From Seriola aureovittata (lineage: Eukaryota > Chordata > Actinopteri > Carangiformes > Carangidae): a stretch of DNA of 64,000 nucleotides. Numbering within the stretch: position 1 is the stretch's first letter; each line of letters begins with the position of its first letter. The notes under the pieces are model-generated. The model did not search any database. It was not told the origin of the DNA and was given only the letters and a program-made list of their open reading frames with translations. The stretch is taken from NCBI RefSeq assembly GCF_021018895.1, contig NC_079384.1, positions 1,011,140 to 1,075,139 on the forward strand. Reading direction: 5' to 3'. This document shows positions 12,269 to 24,220 of this stretch, one piece after another. The translations under genes were made by a program, and so were the position numbers.

Positions 12269-15200
12269 CATCAGATCACAAGTTGAAATGCATTTTCAAC
12301 ACACATTTATATGTAAATACATATAAATTGTAATTAGTTAGTAATAAAGTATTCAATTCTCTCAGGGCTCTACAGTGCATTTCACTACATTTGTGACTAA
12401 AAATAGACGTGTGCAAACTGGGAAATGTATTTAGGAAAAGAAAGGTATTACAGAACTCTGTCCAAGCATTCTCATAGGTTGATAAAGCAACAACAATGAC
12501 ACGACGCAGTCACTGAACCAATGAAGCAGCATCCCGCTGCACACGCCAGTGACAGTGAAATGTTCATTGTGTGCAGCGGTGAGTGACTGAGTTCAGACAC
12601 TGAGGTTCACTGAGCTCCAATGCTAATAATTATTAGCAAAGCAGTTTAGAAAAGATTCAGCTGCAGCTTCTCATGTTAGTTGTTGCTGCAGCATCACCTT
12701 CAGTGGTGCTCCGTCGTATCAGCTGTCACTAATTAATGTTAGTTCTGTCAGTAACTTGACGTCAGGCCTAAATTAAAACTTGGCTGTTGTCGGTCTCTGT
12801 GCTTGTTCGTGTGTCAAAGATAGTTTCTAAAGGAAGACGCTCCACTCTGGAACACCACTGTACAACCACAAAAGAACTGAGTGGAAATTGGACCGTGGAA
12901 CGGCTCAGAGTGCAAGATGGCCGACCGAACTTCCTGACATGACAGGAATGTACCAGACTGTCCAGCAGCCAGATCCCTGATTGTGTATAAATTAAAGAAA
13001 ATTACAAAAAGCATATTTATCATGAGGCAATGTAAGTGCACCATTACCTGGTGTATCGTTGTGTCCTGAATGCTCCACATTAATACTGACACTAAACCAA
13101 AGCTGTGCTTATATCAGCTGCTGCTTCTGCTTCTCTGAACCTCACACTGTCACATAAGCTCATTTATACACTCACCACTTATAAATCACTACTTTCATTT
13201 AGTGGGTATCAAGATTAAATAAGAATTACTTTTCTGTGATATTATTGATTTGTCCATCCCACCTCCTGCATAAAGTTCTTCCAGTGATGGAAAGGAAAAG
13301 ACTGAAGGATCGAACAAATACTGACAGCCTGCCCAGCCTACAGCTTTAGACATGTACATCATGTGACCATGTTGACCACTGTAACGGAAATTCCCTTCAG
13401 GTCACAGAATAGATCACAGAATCTGTGGTAACGCATCAACACATTCAGAAACGACCACAGATTTGAGTCGAGACCTCTGTGTCACAGTGTCAGCTCCGAC
13501 TGAGCAGCTGTTTTTATTAAAGCTGATGATACTGTGTCGACGCTCTGAGGCAGAAACTGAATTAAACACTAAATTCACCTTTTTAAATGAGTGAATTATA
13601 TCAAGGCTACAGACACTTTATTACACTATCAAGTGACCCTGGTCCCAGTCCAGTGTTATGTATGTATGCTAGTAGTTTACAGAGTATGCCTATGGTTTAT
13701 TTATTCAATTCATCTAAATGACCTCTTCACCACTTATTCAACCGGTCTATTCTGTCACTCTCCATTGATGCTAATGCGTCTAGTTAAGCTAAGCTAAGCT
13801 AGCACCTCAAACACGTCCAGCTCAACCCGTTACACAGCCATCTCACACATTAAAACGAGACTTGGTGGTTAAAGTGCCGCCTGATTGGCAGCTTCACGGG
13901 ACTTGAATTATTACTTATTTCACACATTTGAGCAGAGAGTAAGAGAGACCACACACACACAGTACAAAGACTTACATTCATTTCCTGGAGACTTATCCTG
14001 ACCCTGACCACTGACCCAAAAATCAGTTGGAGACACATTTTATCCCCAGCTGCAAATTAATTGGTCTTTAAATTTGTCCCCAAAATAGCCTATGATAGGA
14101 ACACACACACAGACAAGCAGGACAGAAGACCCTCTGCACAGATCATCACACAAGGCGATGATCCTTTTAACTTCATCGTTGCTGAAGAAGTGAAAAACTC
14201 TTTGTTACAAACTGCAACAGGTTTTCATAAAGATCAGGTGACACAGACCATCGGGCAGACCAGGACAGATCCCCATGGGCCGCTGCATTAGTGGGCTGGT
14301 GCACTGGTGGGTCAGTGAACCATCCAGAAATCCATGAAGTTTTTATTATTGGCCCCGTGTGTTTCTTTACCGGCCCCCACTGTGTGCCTGTCAGTCAGTG
14401 TGTACATGAGAATGTCCTGCATAGGCTCACTGGATAGTTTCTTTATAAGTTCCTCAGAAAAGGTTTTGGGTCCTGAAGCATTTGGTATTCAGGTTTGTAA
14501 AGGAGCCTGTTAAACATAAAACAAGGTGTTTAGTTGCTCTGTAAACCTACGATATTTTATATTAGACTCATGTGAGACAGTCACATATCATCACAGCAAA
14601 GTTGCTTTACACATCCAGCATCATTTGAAGTCATGGAGTCTCCTGAGAAAAATTTCTGGCTCTTTAGCTGCTAAATGCTCCACTGTGTTCAACAGCTAGT
14701 TGCTGACTTTTTTTCAGCTAGTCGCTAACGGTTTTGTTGAACAGGTGCTGAGCAGGGATTGTACTGTGGATTATTAGAGCCTGTTGTGATGGAAAACAAT
14801 GCTGTGAGGGTGGTGAGCAGTGAAGTTGTGTAACAAACAGCTAAAGAATAAAGCTAAGGGGAGGGGAACATTTCTCCTCTTCCTTCCTCCCAAACGGATG
14901 AATTGACCACACATGATGACTATAATTTTACACAGGAATTTTTTTTTTATGTGTTTGTGAGGTAAAATAATAATCCCTGAACATGTTAAAAACAAGAATC
15001 TTATTATCATGTGCCCATGACAACATAATATAAGGCCTGTGTCTCATTCTCCTTCCTCAACTGCAAATTAGCCGCTACGCTCGTTTCATGACGGGCCGAC
15101 GGGTGCTGAAGGTAAATAAATTAATTTCATCACCTGCAACTCTGTTAACTTGCTTTTCTGGTTTCTTTTCATTTTCTGAAGCGTGCTCCTGCTGACTTTC

Positions 15201-16480
15201 ACCTCTGCACCGGCCTCTTCTCTGAGGCTGCACTGAGCTTCATCAAAGTTTCATCCAAGTCAAATGAAATCATTTTTGTGGATGTGATTCAACAAGGATA
15301 TCTTGACATGTTTTTTTCACACAGGTTTGAATGGGGGTCAAGTAGGAATCCTGCTGGTTTAGTAGAAAGACTGACATAAACAAAAACCACTTGCTTATAC
15401 ATATTTTCATACTGTTAAAGTCAAACAATAGTGAGGGTCAGTAGCTCCAGAACAAAAAACAAATAAAAATGTATGAGGCAAGAGAAGTGGGACATGCAGA
15501 GAGACGAACAGGGAGTTCAAAGGTCAAAAGGAAGCTGAAAAAAAAAAGGACGGAGAGATTTAAAGAATTGAAAATAGAGGGAAAAGAAAGGGGGAGAAGG
15601 TGGCATAGCATGGCAGGGGATGACAGGATGAATTAGGGGTAGAGACAGAATAATAAGAGGTCACATCTCAAACCTGTTCACCCACAAGACATGTGGCACA
15701 TGGCCGTGTCAAGACGCCTCAGCTTCTCACATTAATTGCCCGTTGTACAGCTGCCTAAGCGAGAACAGCAGGAAAGGTGGAGTGGATAAAAAAGAACATT
15801 CTGGATTAAACTGATGAAATCAGATTCAAGAGAAACATTTGTAAAAGGAATCAGTGAATCCTAAGACATGATACCTCCTCACTTCCCCTGTCAGTTTAAA
15901 GACCTTTTCACGTATGGATTATGTAACAGTGCTGACCTCGTGTCTGTCAGAGTGAGAGCTTTTTGGCTTTACTCACACATGAAGGACATTTACTGATGTG
16001 TAGATATATTGTTCTTTCACAGGCATCACTAGATTGGACTTTTGGCTGGACTGCAACAGTGGGGTCAGCCCTTTAATCTGGAATGTCCCTGACTGACTGA
16101 CTGATCATATTTCCACCATTGATCAGCTGAATACCTCATCACTGAGTTGGAGTTTCTGGTGCAAACAGCTTGTATCAGGGCTGGTGGTGGTGGTGGGTGT
16201 TTACAGCTGCAGCTACAGCAACATGTAACGTAACGAGGATTGATGATTTCACACTGATGCTGGAGTCCTGGGTTTCCAAAAATCCAGCTGAGAAATCAAT
16301 GGCAGTGAATGTTTTGCAGATGTTTGTGCAAAGTCAAAAAAATGACAGTAATTCACTCGACACATTTGGTCTCCACAGCTGATTAAGCTGCTGTTACACA
16401 ACAACTCATTTAACATACAGGGCTTTGTATTGAAATAGCTGTTCATTATTGGCTTGTTGTGCTGGCGTAAGTAAAAGGAA
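12269..16480. other. no gene recognised; long plain stretch
   Basis: About 4.2 kb with few repeats: (AAGCT)n-like words at 13784-13800, a purine-rich stretch at about 15457-15612 including an A-run, (GACT)4 near 16088-16104 and (GGT)n at about 16182-16199. The 76-codon frame at 14061-14291 is unrecognised. No exon is convincing. Confidence 0.55.
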
Positions 16481-16506
16481 GTGTGTGTGTGTGTGTGTGT
16501 GTGTGT
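16481..16506. repeat. (GT)n microsatellite
   Basis: Thirteen GT units, the first of three GT blocks within 460 bp. Confidence 0.97.
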
Positions 16507-16711
16507 TAATACAGATCTGACAAACAGTCTGTGCAGAAAGCAGCCAGGGTTAGTTTGTGTTTGGCCACACAGGGCGGCGTCTGTGGTCCGATCGTGCTTC
16601 TACCTTTTCCCTCTTTATTTTGTTAGATGCCTGAGTGGGCACACCTGCAGGTCTGCCAAGCTCCACTGCTGAGAGCTGTTTTAGTTCAGCTGCCCAGTGT
16701 GTGAGCTTGCA

Positions 16712-16715
<4 letters not shown>

Positions 16716-16752
<37 letters not shown>
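16716..16752. repeat. (TG)n microsatellite
   Basis: About 18 TG units, second of the local GT cluster. Confidence 0.97.
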
Positions 16753-16754
<2 letters not shown>

Positions 16755-16903
16755 AGTCTATGTAGGGAACGTGTGCATTGTGTCCACTGTCAATCTTGTT
16801 TTCAGCTCAGCTTCGACAGAACACGCCAGCTCAGTACGACTTTGTGTAACCACACAATAATTTGGCTCAGGTGACATTTTGTGTACAGTACTTTTGGTAC
16901 TTT

Positions 16904-16932
16904 TGTGTGTGTGTGTGTGTGTGTGTGCGTGC
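16904..16932. repeat. (TG)n microsatellite with a terminal GCGTGCACGC word
   Basis: About 12 TG units followed by an alternating purine-pyrimidine GCGTGCACGC word, giving a continuous block with Z-DNA potential. Confidence 0.93.
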
Positions 16933-17086
16933 ACGCCCAGTGAACACAGATTGCTATGACAGAATATCGGTTTTCGCAGTTGACAGAACACAAATTGGGG
17001 TGAAATCTGCGGCGTGGCTGTAATTTCATGCACATGCAAACATACATGTGAATACAAACACACAGCCGCTGAGGCAGACAGGCAGT

Positions 17087-17173
17087 CCTCTGTCTCTCGA
17101 CTCTCTGTCTCTCTCTCTGTCTGTCTGTCCCTCTCTCTCTCTGTCCCTCTCTCTCTCTCTGTCTCTCTCTCTG

Positions 17174-17216
<43 letters not shown>

Positions 17217-17307
17217 GTCTCTCTCCCTCTCTCTCTCTCTCTCTCTCCCTCTCTCTGTCTCTCTCCCTCTCTCTGTCTCTCTCCCTCTCTCTCTCTCTGT
17301 CTCTCTC

Positions 17308-17340
<33 letters not shown>

Positions 17341-17353
17341 CTGACTCTCTGTG

Positions 17354-17387
<34 letters not shown>

Positions 17388-17395
17388 CCTCTCTC

Positions 17396-17428
<33 letters not shown>

Positions 17429-17483
17429 CTGTCTCTCTCTCTCTCTCTGACTCTCTGTGTCTCTCTCTCTCTCCCCCTCTGTC

Positions 17484-17516
<33 letters not shown>

Positions 17517-17642
17517 CTGTCTCTCTCTCTCTCCCCCTCTGTCTCTCTCTCTCTGTCTCTCTCTCTCTATCTCTCTTTGTCTCTCTCTCTCCCTCTCTCT
17601 CTCTCTGTCTCTCTCTCTCTCCCTCTCTGTCTCTCTCTCTCT
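17087..17642 (+). repeat. (CT)n/(CTGT)n pyrimidine array
   Basis: About 555 bp almost entirely of C and T with interspersed G, built from CTCTCT, CTCTGTCT, TCCCTCTC and CTGTCTGTCTGT blocks. Larger sub-blocks recur: a GTCTGTCTGTCTCTCTC segment appears near 17319, 17405 and 17495, and a CTGACTCTCTGTGTCTC segment appears twice. The 98- to 238-codon Ser/Leu-rich frames are artefacts of the array. A pyrimidine strand this long has triplex (H-DNA) potential. Confidence 0.97.
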
Positions 17643-17685
17643 ACGCTGTCGAAACAGGCGTCGGCAGCATCACCTCTGTCTCAGT

Positions 17686-17703
17686 TCTCTCTCTCTCTCT
17701 CTC
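17686..17703 (+). repeat. (CT)n short tract
   Basis: Nine CT units, an outlier of the large array 43 bp upstream. Confidence 0.9.
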
Positions 17704-18032
17704 GGCCTCCCCTCTCATACGCTCTCATGAGTCAAAGGAGAGCATCAGGAAGTGTGACAGCTGACAAATAGACTTTGACATCAATTTGGAGCATTGTTGA
17801 CGGTGGCTGTTGACGCAGCACCATCTTCTCACAGAGACATATTTCTGCTCAGTTCAGGTTTTGACATCAGTTCAGCCATTTGCCGCTCCTGAGCTCGACT
17901 CAGGGATTAAAAAGAAAAGTCAGCAGCTTCCTGAGTGATTACTTTATTTAATTAGCAGTTCGCAAAAAAAGATGAAGGGAGCACTTTGGTCAGGTTGGAG
18001 TGTGAAATGATTGCATTGTGTGGGAATGTGTT

Positions 18033-18073
<41 letters not shown>

Positions 18074-18666
18074 CCTGGATAAGTCACAAACATCTATGAC
18101 AGTTAGCTACACAAATAACATGACAGCCATTTCATTTTTAATGAGGTGAGTTTTGAGGCCCTGACTTTTTGCCATTGCAGGTGGATAAGATGAAAAAGTA
18201 CCAGCTGTAAATGGAATAGTGTTGGTTTGAATCTGGAAAACAAGAATAAATAAAACTCATTCTGATGCTCAAAGGATGATTGAGGTTTATTCAGAGGCTA
18301 AGTGCCATTTGTTCAAGTGCCAGAGCGCAGCTGTGACGCACAGTAAAGTTGTGGGGTTTTGTAACCACTGTTCCTACTGTTACAAGTTCGCATAGATCAG
18401 TCAGCTGTGATCACATGATCAGATGTCAGACTGACTTCATGAACAGTTTGATCATGTTGAAAATATGACACAGCATCCACAGACATCCTGCTCAGTGATA
18501 TCAGACCACACCATGGATGTAGCAAGTTGTAATTAGCGTAGCATTAAGCAGCAGGTGAATGAACACAAGTAGTTTGTGTTTTGAATGATTTCATTTCCAC
18601 AACAAACAAAGCCACATTAGAAACATCCATTCAGAGGAGAAGCTGCAGTGCAGGCAGAGGTCAAGC
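17704..18666. other. no gene recognised; one TG microsatellite inside
   Basis: Apart from the TG block at 18037-18072 the sequence is non-repetitive, with no frame worth noting. It separates the pyrimidine array from the 32-bp minisatellite. Confidence 0.55.
18037..18072. repeat. (TG)n microsatellite
   Basis: Eighteen uninterrupted TG units. Confidence 0.97.
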
Positions 18667-19050
18667 TAAGCTAACAGGCTAGCCTATGAAAACGTAGCTA
18701 AGCTAACAGGCTAGGCTATGAAAATGTAACTAAGCTAACAGGCTAGGCTATGAAAGCGTAGCTAAGCTAACAGGCTAGGCTATGAAAATGTAACTAAGCT
18801 AACAGGCTAGGCTATGAAAATGTAACTAAGCTAACAGGCTAGGCTATGAAAATGTAACTAAGCTAACAGGCTAGGCTATGAAAGCGTAGCTAAGCTAACA
18901 GGCTAGGCTATGAAAATGTAGCTAAGCTAACAGGCTAGGCTATGAAAATGTAACTAAGCTAACAGGCTAGGCTATGAAAGCGTAGCTAAGCTAACAGGCT
19001 AGGCTATGAAAATGTAACTAAGCTAACAGGCTAGGCTATGAAAGCGTAGC
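18667..19050 (+). repeat. 32-bp minisatellite, 12 units, two variants
   Basis: Exactly twelve 32-bp units begin TAAGCTAACAGGCTAG at 18667, 18699, 18731 and so on without length change; a decayed thirteenth starts at 19051. Units differ mainly at the end: type a finishes AAAATGTAAC (units 2, 4, 5, 6, 9, 11), type b finishes AAAGCGTAGC (units 3, 7, 10, 12), and units 1 and 8 are intermediates. Near identity points to recent amplification by unequal exchange. The unit is made of the GCTAA word abundant elsewhere in the window. Confidence 0.98.
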
Positions 19051-19059
19051 TAAGATAGC

Positions 19060-20679
19060 TTTCATCTCCAGCAGCTCTGTGGAAGCAGTAATCTACATCT
19101 CATGGATCAACTAAAACTAAAACCGCTGAGTGTGAGCGCAGCAGCTGGTAACCAGAGAGTAGTGATGAGGTGAAATGACAGAGAAGTAACCGCTCTCCTT
19201 GCTGTATCCAGATCTCACATGACCAGACCAACCAATCATGTGCAAGTAAACTTCTGTTATTTGAATGTGGCATAAAATATTTTGTAATTATAACTGTAAC
19301 TTTTAGGAGACAGGGTTGGCAGGGAACAGAACAGAAGACAACAGTAAGGATTAAAAGAAGACAGTGGCATGTGCTGTATAGATGCACCTGCAACAGGTGT
19401 GTTTGAACACGCACCCAGCCATCCATGAAATAGTAACGTTCACTTTTCTTTGCCTCTTATTTGAATCCCATGTGCAGTTTGTCTCCATACATATAGAACA
19501 AATCCTGCAAATCAAACTCTTGCTCTTCGTGCCTTCACGTGTCTCTGTATCTCACACACCACCGAGATCCAAAACCAGTCGGACATGTTTTATACGAGCA
19601 CAATATGCAGCTGCATTATTCAGTTTGTAACTGTTAAGTGAATGCACTCATGCGGGGGAGCGGGGATACACTGCGTCTTCACCATATGAAGAATGGATCA
19701 TCAATAGCCAAGGGGATGTATATACTCACATACATATACCCCTCCCCCTATTAGAGCCATGTTAGCATTGATTCCACGTGTTTTCAGGTCATATTTATCA
19801 GGAAAACCGGCACCAGACCCACTTTCCCTGCCTCCTATGTGGAGACTATTTACAGCAAGACCCATTTAAGAGAGACAGGAGGCCCCAGAGGAAACGCTAA
19901 CACTTCTGCTGACACTGTGATACCATGTGACTTCTGGCTCTGTCGCTGAAGCTACTATGCTCTGTCTTGGCACCACACGCTATTTATACACCTTTCATCT
20001 GTAATGAAAAAAGAGACAGTGTGGAAAACGGATATTCTCCCTGTTGCATGTGGAATTCTCAGATGTCGAGGTGGTCTGTTACTGGAAGTCGTGGATAATG
20101 GTGGTAAAGAATCAAAGCTCAACATGTGACCACCTGGTTTTCCAATAAGTTGCTTCAAACATGCATTAGTGAATTAGATATAATTTACACGCAATAATAT
20201 ATTAGTTTTGTAACTTAAAGGTGCCAGTGTCCAGCATTAAAGAAATACAAGAAAGAATTATATGAACAAAACTTCTGGCTATTAAGAAATTATTAAAATT
20301 AAAACTCTCAATTTTATTTCATAATGTCACTTTTCATGATGGCGTTGTTACTGCCCCCTCACCAATCACATGCCCCAGCATCTCTTACGTTAGCTCCTGT
20401 TAGCTAGAGCAACAACTTTACTAAAGTTATTCTGGAATAAACTAGAGACTGCTGCTGTAGATAAACGCAGTGCACAGACACTAAACCTTTTCAACTTTTC
20501 AGCTTCAGCTTTAGCTTAACAAAGATGCTCATGCTACCTAGCTAGACAGCTAACTAGCTAGCTTGAAAATCTCAGATGTAATTGATAAAGATATTAATTT
20601 GAATACACACTCACACTGAATATGGAGAATATTATAAATAGTCACCAACAGTTCAAAAACTAAATGCTGTTTTGGACAG
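19060..20679. other. no gene recognised
   Basis: Frames up to 108 codons overlap on both strands and show no domain. GCTAGC-type words appear at 20500-20570. No other repeat recognised. Confidence 0.55.
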
Positions 20680-21009
20680 TTAAAGGAGATATTTGTAAGT
20701 TTTGCTCTTGCTACATAGCTAATGTTAACATTAGCAGCTTTTTACTCACCAGTCTAGAAGAAACGTTGTCAGTTGAGCATCAAACTTCATTCCTTTACTC
20801 ACCAACATCTGTCTCCAGAGGTTCTTCTACTGAAGTTAGCATGCTAGCCAGCTAGCGCCTGCTTGTCTCTCAGAAAGCGACTCACTGTGTAACCTCTTGT
20901 CTTGTTAACGCAGCGATGGCTGAAGCTCATCAAGTGACAATCACCGCCACCTGCTCCTGGCAAGAAACCATGTTCAGCAGCAGAGAAAACTGTCAAATAG
21001 CTCCTTTAA
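20680..21009. mobile_element. MITE-like element with terminal inverted repeats
   Basis: The left end TTAAAGGAGATATTTGTAAG at 20680 is matched in inverse at the right end. The reverse complement of 20986-21009 reads TTAAAGGAGCTATTTGACAG and continues to AGTTTT, about 22 of 26 positions identical. The element is about 330 bp with no coding capacity and holds GCTAGC-type words. Both ends carry TTAA. This could be a TTAA target duplication of the piggyBac type or just part of the inverted repeat; the sequence does not decide. No second copy was found in the window. Confidence 0.7.
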
Positions 21010-22189
21010 AACAAGAGTTCCTGTCTTCAGTCGTGGTCCAAGACCTCAAAGACAGTTTTGAGATTTTGTGTTTTGGAATAATTTGATGATTTATGAATTT
21101 ATCAATGTGACATGACTATAGTAGCACTGTACCAACCCTGAACACTTCACAACCTTGAAACTGATTCAGTGTAATTGATCCATATCTGTACTTATTAATG
21201 TGCTGGACTGGTGAGGAAAACAGAAATGCAGAGACTAAATGGATTTTCAGAGGACTGGGAGGATCGCATTATGACTTTCTGCTGCAGAACAACAAACTCT
21301 TTTACGATTTGATAAACCCTTTGGCAAAACTGCTTGTTTCTGTCTTGTGGTCTGTAAATCCAAACTTTTCTCTTTCTCTTTGCACCCGCCCGTTTCTCTG
21401 TCAGCTCTGGAAGTTATTAAACTATTGAGAGGGCTGAGATGGACAGAGGGGACGGACAGAGGCCGGTCTTTTCTTCGTTCTTTAATTAATTTTTGTATTT
21501 TCTTGGCGCTCTGGACATATTGCCTTGCTTGATTGCATTGTCACAACCCCCGATGGGAGTTGTTAACTCTTCACAGAGAGAATGAGCTCCCCAGGCCTTC
21601 GGGGGGGGGGGGGGGGTGCAATGAGAAATGCTGAGGGAGGCAGAAACGTTCAAGGACTGAAAACACAGAGGAAAAGAAGCACAGGCTCTGAGTGTGTGTG
21701 AGCATGAATATTCAAGTGAGTGTGTATCAGGAGAGAAAGCGAATACATGAAGTGTGTGTTGTCCCAATGGACAACGTTTGGACCCCACTGTATGTGTGAT
21801 GATTTGAACCCCAGTCGGTCTCCCCTCCTAGTTTTATATGTTTAAATATTTAAGATCTTGTGGGATTTTTACCAAAGCGAGTCACAGGGTCGGAGAAAGA
21901 AGCTGCGAGATGATCAGATTCAGATTGATCAGGATTTCTGCTCCAGACAATCTGACCAATCAGAGGAGAGAACATTCTCAGCTGGTTTCTAATAATGCAT
22001 TTTGGTTCACTTGAATTTCTCTCTGTAAAAAAAAAAACAAACCAAACTTACAAGTTTACAAACTGGATCGGACCAGGGCAAACAGACGGTTGCTGAGGTC
22101 CCAGGAGATTCATTTAGCTAAATGTGATGTTGGAGCCTCATGTAAATATCAGACAGTTAATGTGGCTTAATGCCATTTGTTGAGGTGAG
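21010..22189. other. no gene recognised; one poly-G run inside
   Basis: Frames up to 100 codons without domains. An A-run lies near 22026-22036. Nothing else supported besides the G-run at 21601-21616. Confidence 0.55.
21601..21616 (+). repeat. poly-G run
   Basis: Sixteen uninterrupted G. Confidence 0.95.
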
Positions 22190-22340
22190 TGAAATTCTAG
22201 TATTAGTTTATTTATATGTTAGCACTAGCATTAGCAGGTAGCTTAGCTTGTTTACTAGCAAATTAGCCAGCAAATGAATTAGTCTCAGGTTAGCCTTCAA
22301 GCAAGATGCCCAGCTGTGCTAACGATGCTAACGGGAGAAT
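22190..22340. repeat. TTAGC/GCTAA-rich island
   Basis: Repeated TTAGC, CTAGC and GCTAAC words without fixed period, of the same kind as at 11195-11420. Confidence 0.55.
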
Positions 22341-22566
22341 ATGCTTGCCACAGTTATTAAAGTGGTGAGCAGGCTACGTCCATCTTTATTTACAGACTGT
22401 AAACAACACAGTATGAGAGTGTGTGAGTGTGAGTGTGTGTGTTTGGAGGGTGTTGGCATTGAAACTGATCATCTGCCATTCATCAAGTAACACAGGCCTT
22501 AATATAAGCTTGGAAGATGAATTGCGTGCAGCCAGCCTAGCTTAGAGCAACACAGCCTCAGGTCTC

Positions 22567-22568
<2 letters not shown>

Positions 22569-22627
<59 letters not shown>
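22569..22627. repeat. (AC)n microsatellite
   Basis: About 29 uninterrupted AC units. Confidence 0.97.
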
Positions 22628-22630
<3 letters not shown>

Positions 22631-22973
22631 TCCTTGCATTATCTAGTAGCATTAGTCTGATGCCTGGAGCCATCTCTCCTCACAGGGGGCGTTCTCAGGG
22701 ACAGTATCCAGGCTGAGAGGCTCTCTGCTGGGCTGTGCTGGGACGATGTGGCTACTGTCTGGTGATGGTGGCGGCGGTAGCGGCAAGCACAGCTACGAAA
22801 CACGAGTCTGAACAAACACTCACACTAACACGCACTTACACACCAGGGTGTCTGGTCATGCAGTGCTAATGCGGTCCTGCAGGAAGCTGTAATCAGTGTC
22901 GCGGCTGCGGCGCGTGTCAGAACACTGAAGAGTGAAATCTCAATCGCAGGATGGGACCTGACGGTGCAGAGAG

Positions 22974-23031
22974 GGGGAGAGGACGGGGGAGAGGACGGAG
23001 GAGAGGACGGGGGAGAGGACGGGGGAGAGGT
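22974..23031 (+). repeat. 12-bp purine-rich minisatellite
   Basis: The unit GAGAGGACGGGG occurs between four and five times with one G-to-A variant. Being a multiple of three it gives a Ser-Pro-Pro-Ser peptide repeat in the minus-strand frame, which is not evidence for a gene. Confidence 0.93.
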
Positions 23032-23039
23032 GGTGATGT

Positions 23040-23460
23040 GAAAACAAAAAAAACAAAAAAAAAATGGCCAGGGCTTGAAGCGAAGTGTTAGATTCAAATG
23101 TTCCAGCTAGGTTGAAGGGTCAGCCATGACTGAACAGCAGCAAATCTTTGCTGCCGCACTCTCAGGACGCTGCAGCAGCAGGAAATCAAACAGAAAAGTC
23201 TTTTCTTTCAGCGGCTGTAAAAGGGAGGCTAAAACAACAGGGCTATTGGATAACAATAAATATCTGTTCTTTACTGTCGCTGTCTGTTCCCTCTGGTTCG
23301 GGTCAATAACAGCATTTAGTATCAGTGACCTGGATCCATTATCCTGCCCGGGCTGCGGTGTACACAGCCCTAAGATGTAAAGCATTACTCCTCTCCTTCT
23401 GTTTCATCTCCCACCACACACCCCTGTGGGAGGGTGGGAAGCAGTTGAGACCTTCGTCTG

Positions 23461-23516
<56 letters not shown>

Positions 23517-24107
23517 GGTCGGAGTGATTGCTGACATTGACCTTTGATTGTGGATTTTAAAGTGGATATCAGTGGCTCTCTGTTGTCTGTATCTATCATG
23601 GTGCAGTTTGATTGATTGGGTGTTTATGTTGGAATTAATCAGTGGATTTCGTTGTGAATTGCTTGTAAAGCCACATTGTCACAGAATGTTGCACCAATGT
23701 TATTAAATATCCTGATTTGCAGTAATGGCGTCGCGTTTGTGGCGTCGTGGTTCCCAAACGTTTTTTCAAACCAGGGCACCAGATTTTATTTTTACTTTCT
23801 GTATGAGTATATAAATATACATTTGTGTATATCTTTATCTGCCATACACATTCTGGTTTAAAAACATATGTGTTATCACTGCATATTGAGCAGCATTTTA
23901 ATATTGTTTTTTTGAAAAAATAAAAAAACTTGCATAAAAGCTGCTTTTTTCTTGAAAAAGGGAATTTGAAAAGTCGTGAAATCGTTGGCAACACTTCTTG
24001 TTCGAGCCAAATCATTGTGAAAAAGCAACAACCAACAGGAAAACTCAAAGACTTGGCTGGCTGACCAGTGATGTAACACCAAGATTTCGGACTTTCTGAC
24101 ATCACAA
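23040..24107. other. no gene recognised; A-run and TG block inside
   Basis: Starts with an A-rich run interrupted by C (23040-23063). The TG block at 23464-23513 is listed separately. The 183-codon minus frame (23635-24186) shows no domain and runs into the transposon remnant on the opposite strand, so I read it as a shadow. A GTGGTTCCCAAACG word near 23748 resembles ends of some DNA transposons, but no partner end was found. Confidence 0.5.
23464..23513. repeat. (TG)n microsatellite
   Basis: Twenty-five uninterrupted TG units. Confidence 0.97.
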
Positions 24108-24220
24108 AGGTGAAGCAGGGTGGAGGGAGCATTATGGTTTGGGTGTTTTTCCGCTTCTGGGGAAAATTCATTCCCAAGTTTATCAAGGTCTCTTACAGGA
24201 TAATGTCACCAGGTTGAAAT
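24104..24220 (+). pseudogene. Tc1/mariner-type transposase remnant, frameshifted
   Basis: Codons at 24119-24142 read GGGSIMVW, preceded by TKVKQ. This fits the KHGGGSIMVWG motif between the second and third catalytic acidic residues of Tc1/mariner transposases. From 24160 a different frame reads GKIHSQVYQGLLQDNV, resembling the MNSQVYxxIL segment that follows in this superfamily, so at least one frameshift separates the two. No terminal inverted repeat or DNA-binding domain is visible nearby. The remnant is a dead fragment and unrelated in position to the HTH piece at 10.2 kb. Confidence 0.6.

Noticed and set aside
14061..14291. 76-codon frame with GDDPFNFIVAEEV segment
   Set aside because: Looks protein-like for a few residues but matches no family I know, and there are no splice sites in frame that would support an exon.
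17014..17771. Ser/Leu-rich frames of 98-238 codons
   Set aside because: They are translations of the CT/CTGT array in several frames at once; length comes from absence of stops in the repeat.
23635..24186. 183-codon minus-strand frame
   Set aside because: No domain, AT-rich with low-complexity residues, and it overlaps the transposase remnant on the other strand.
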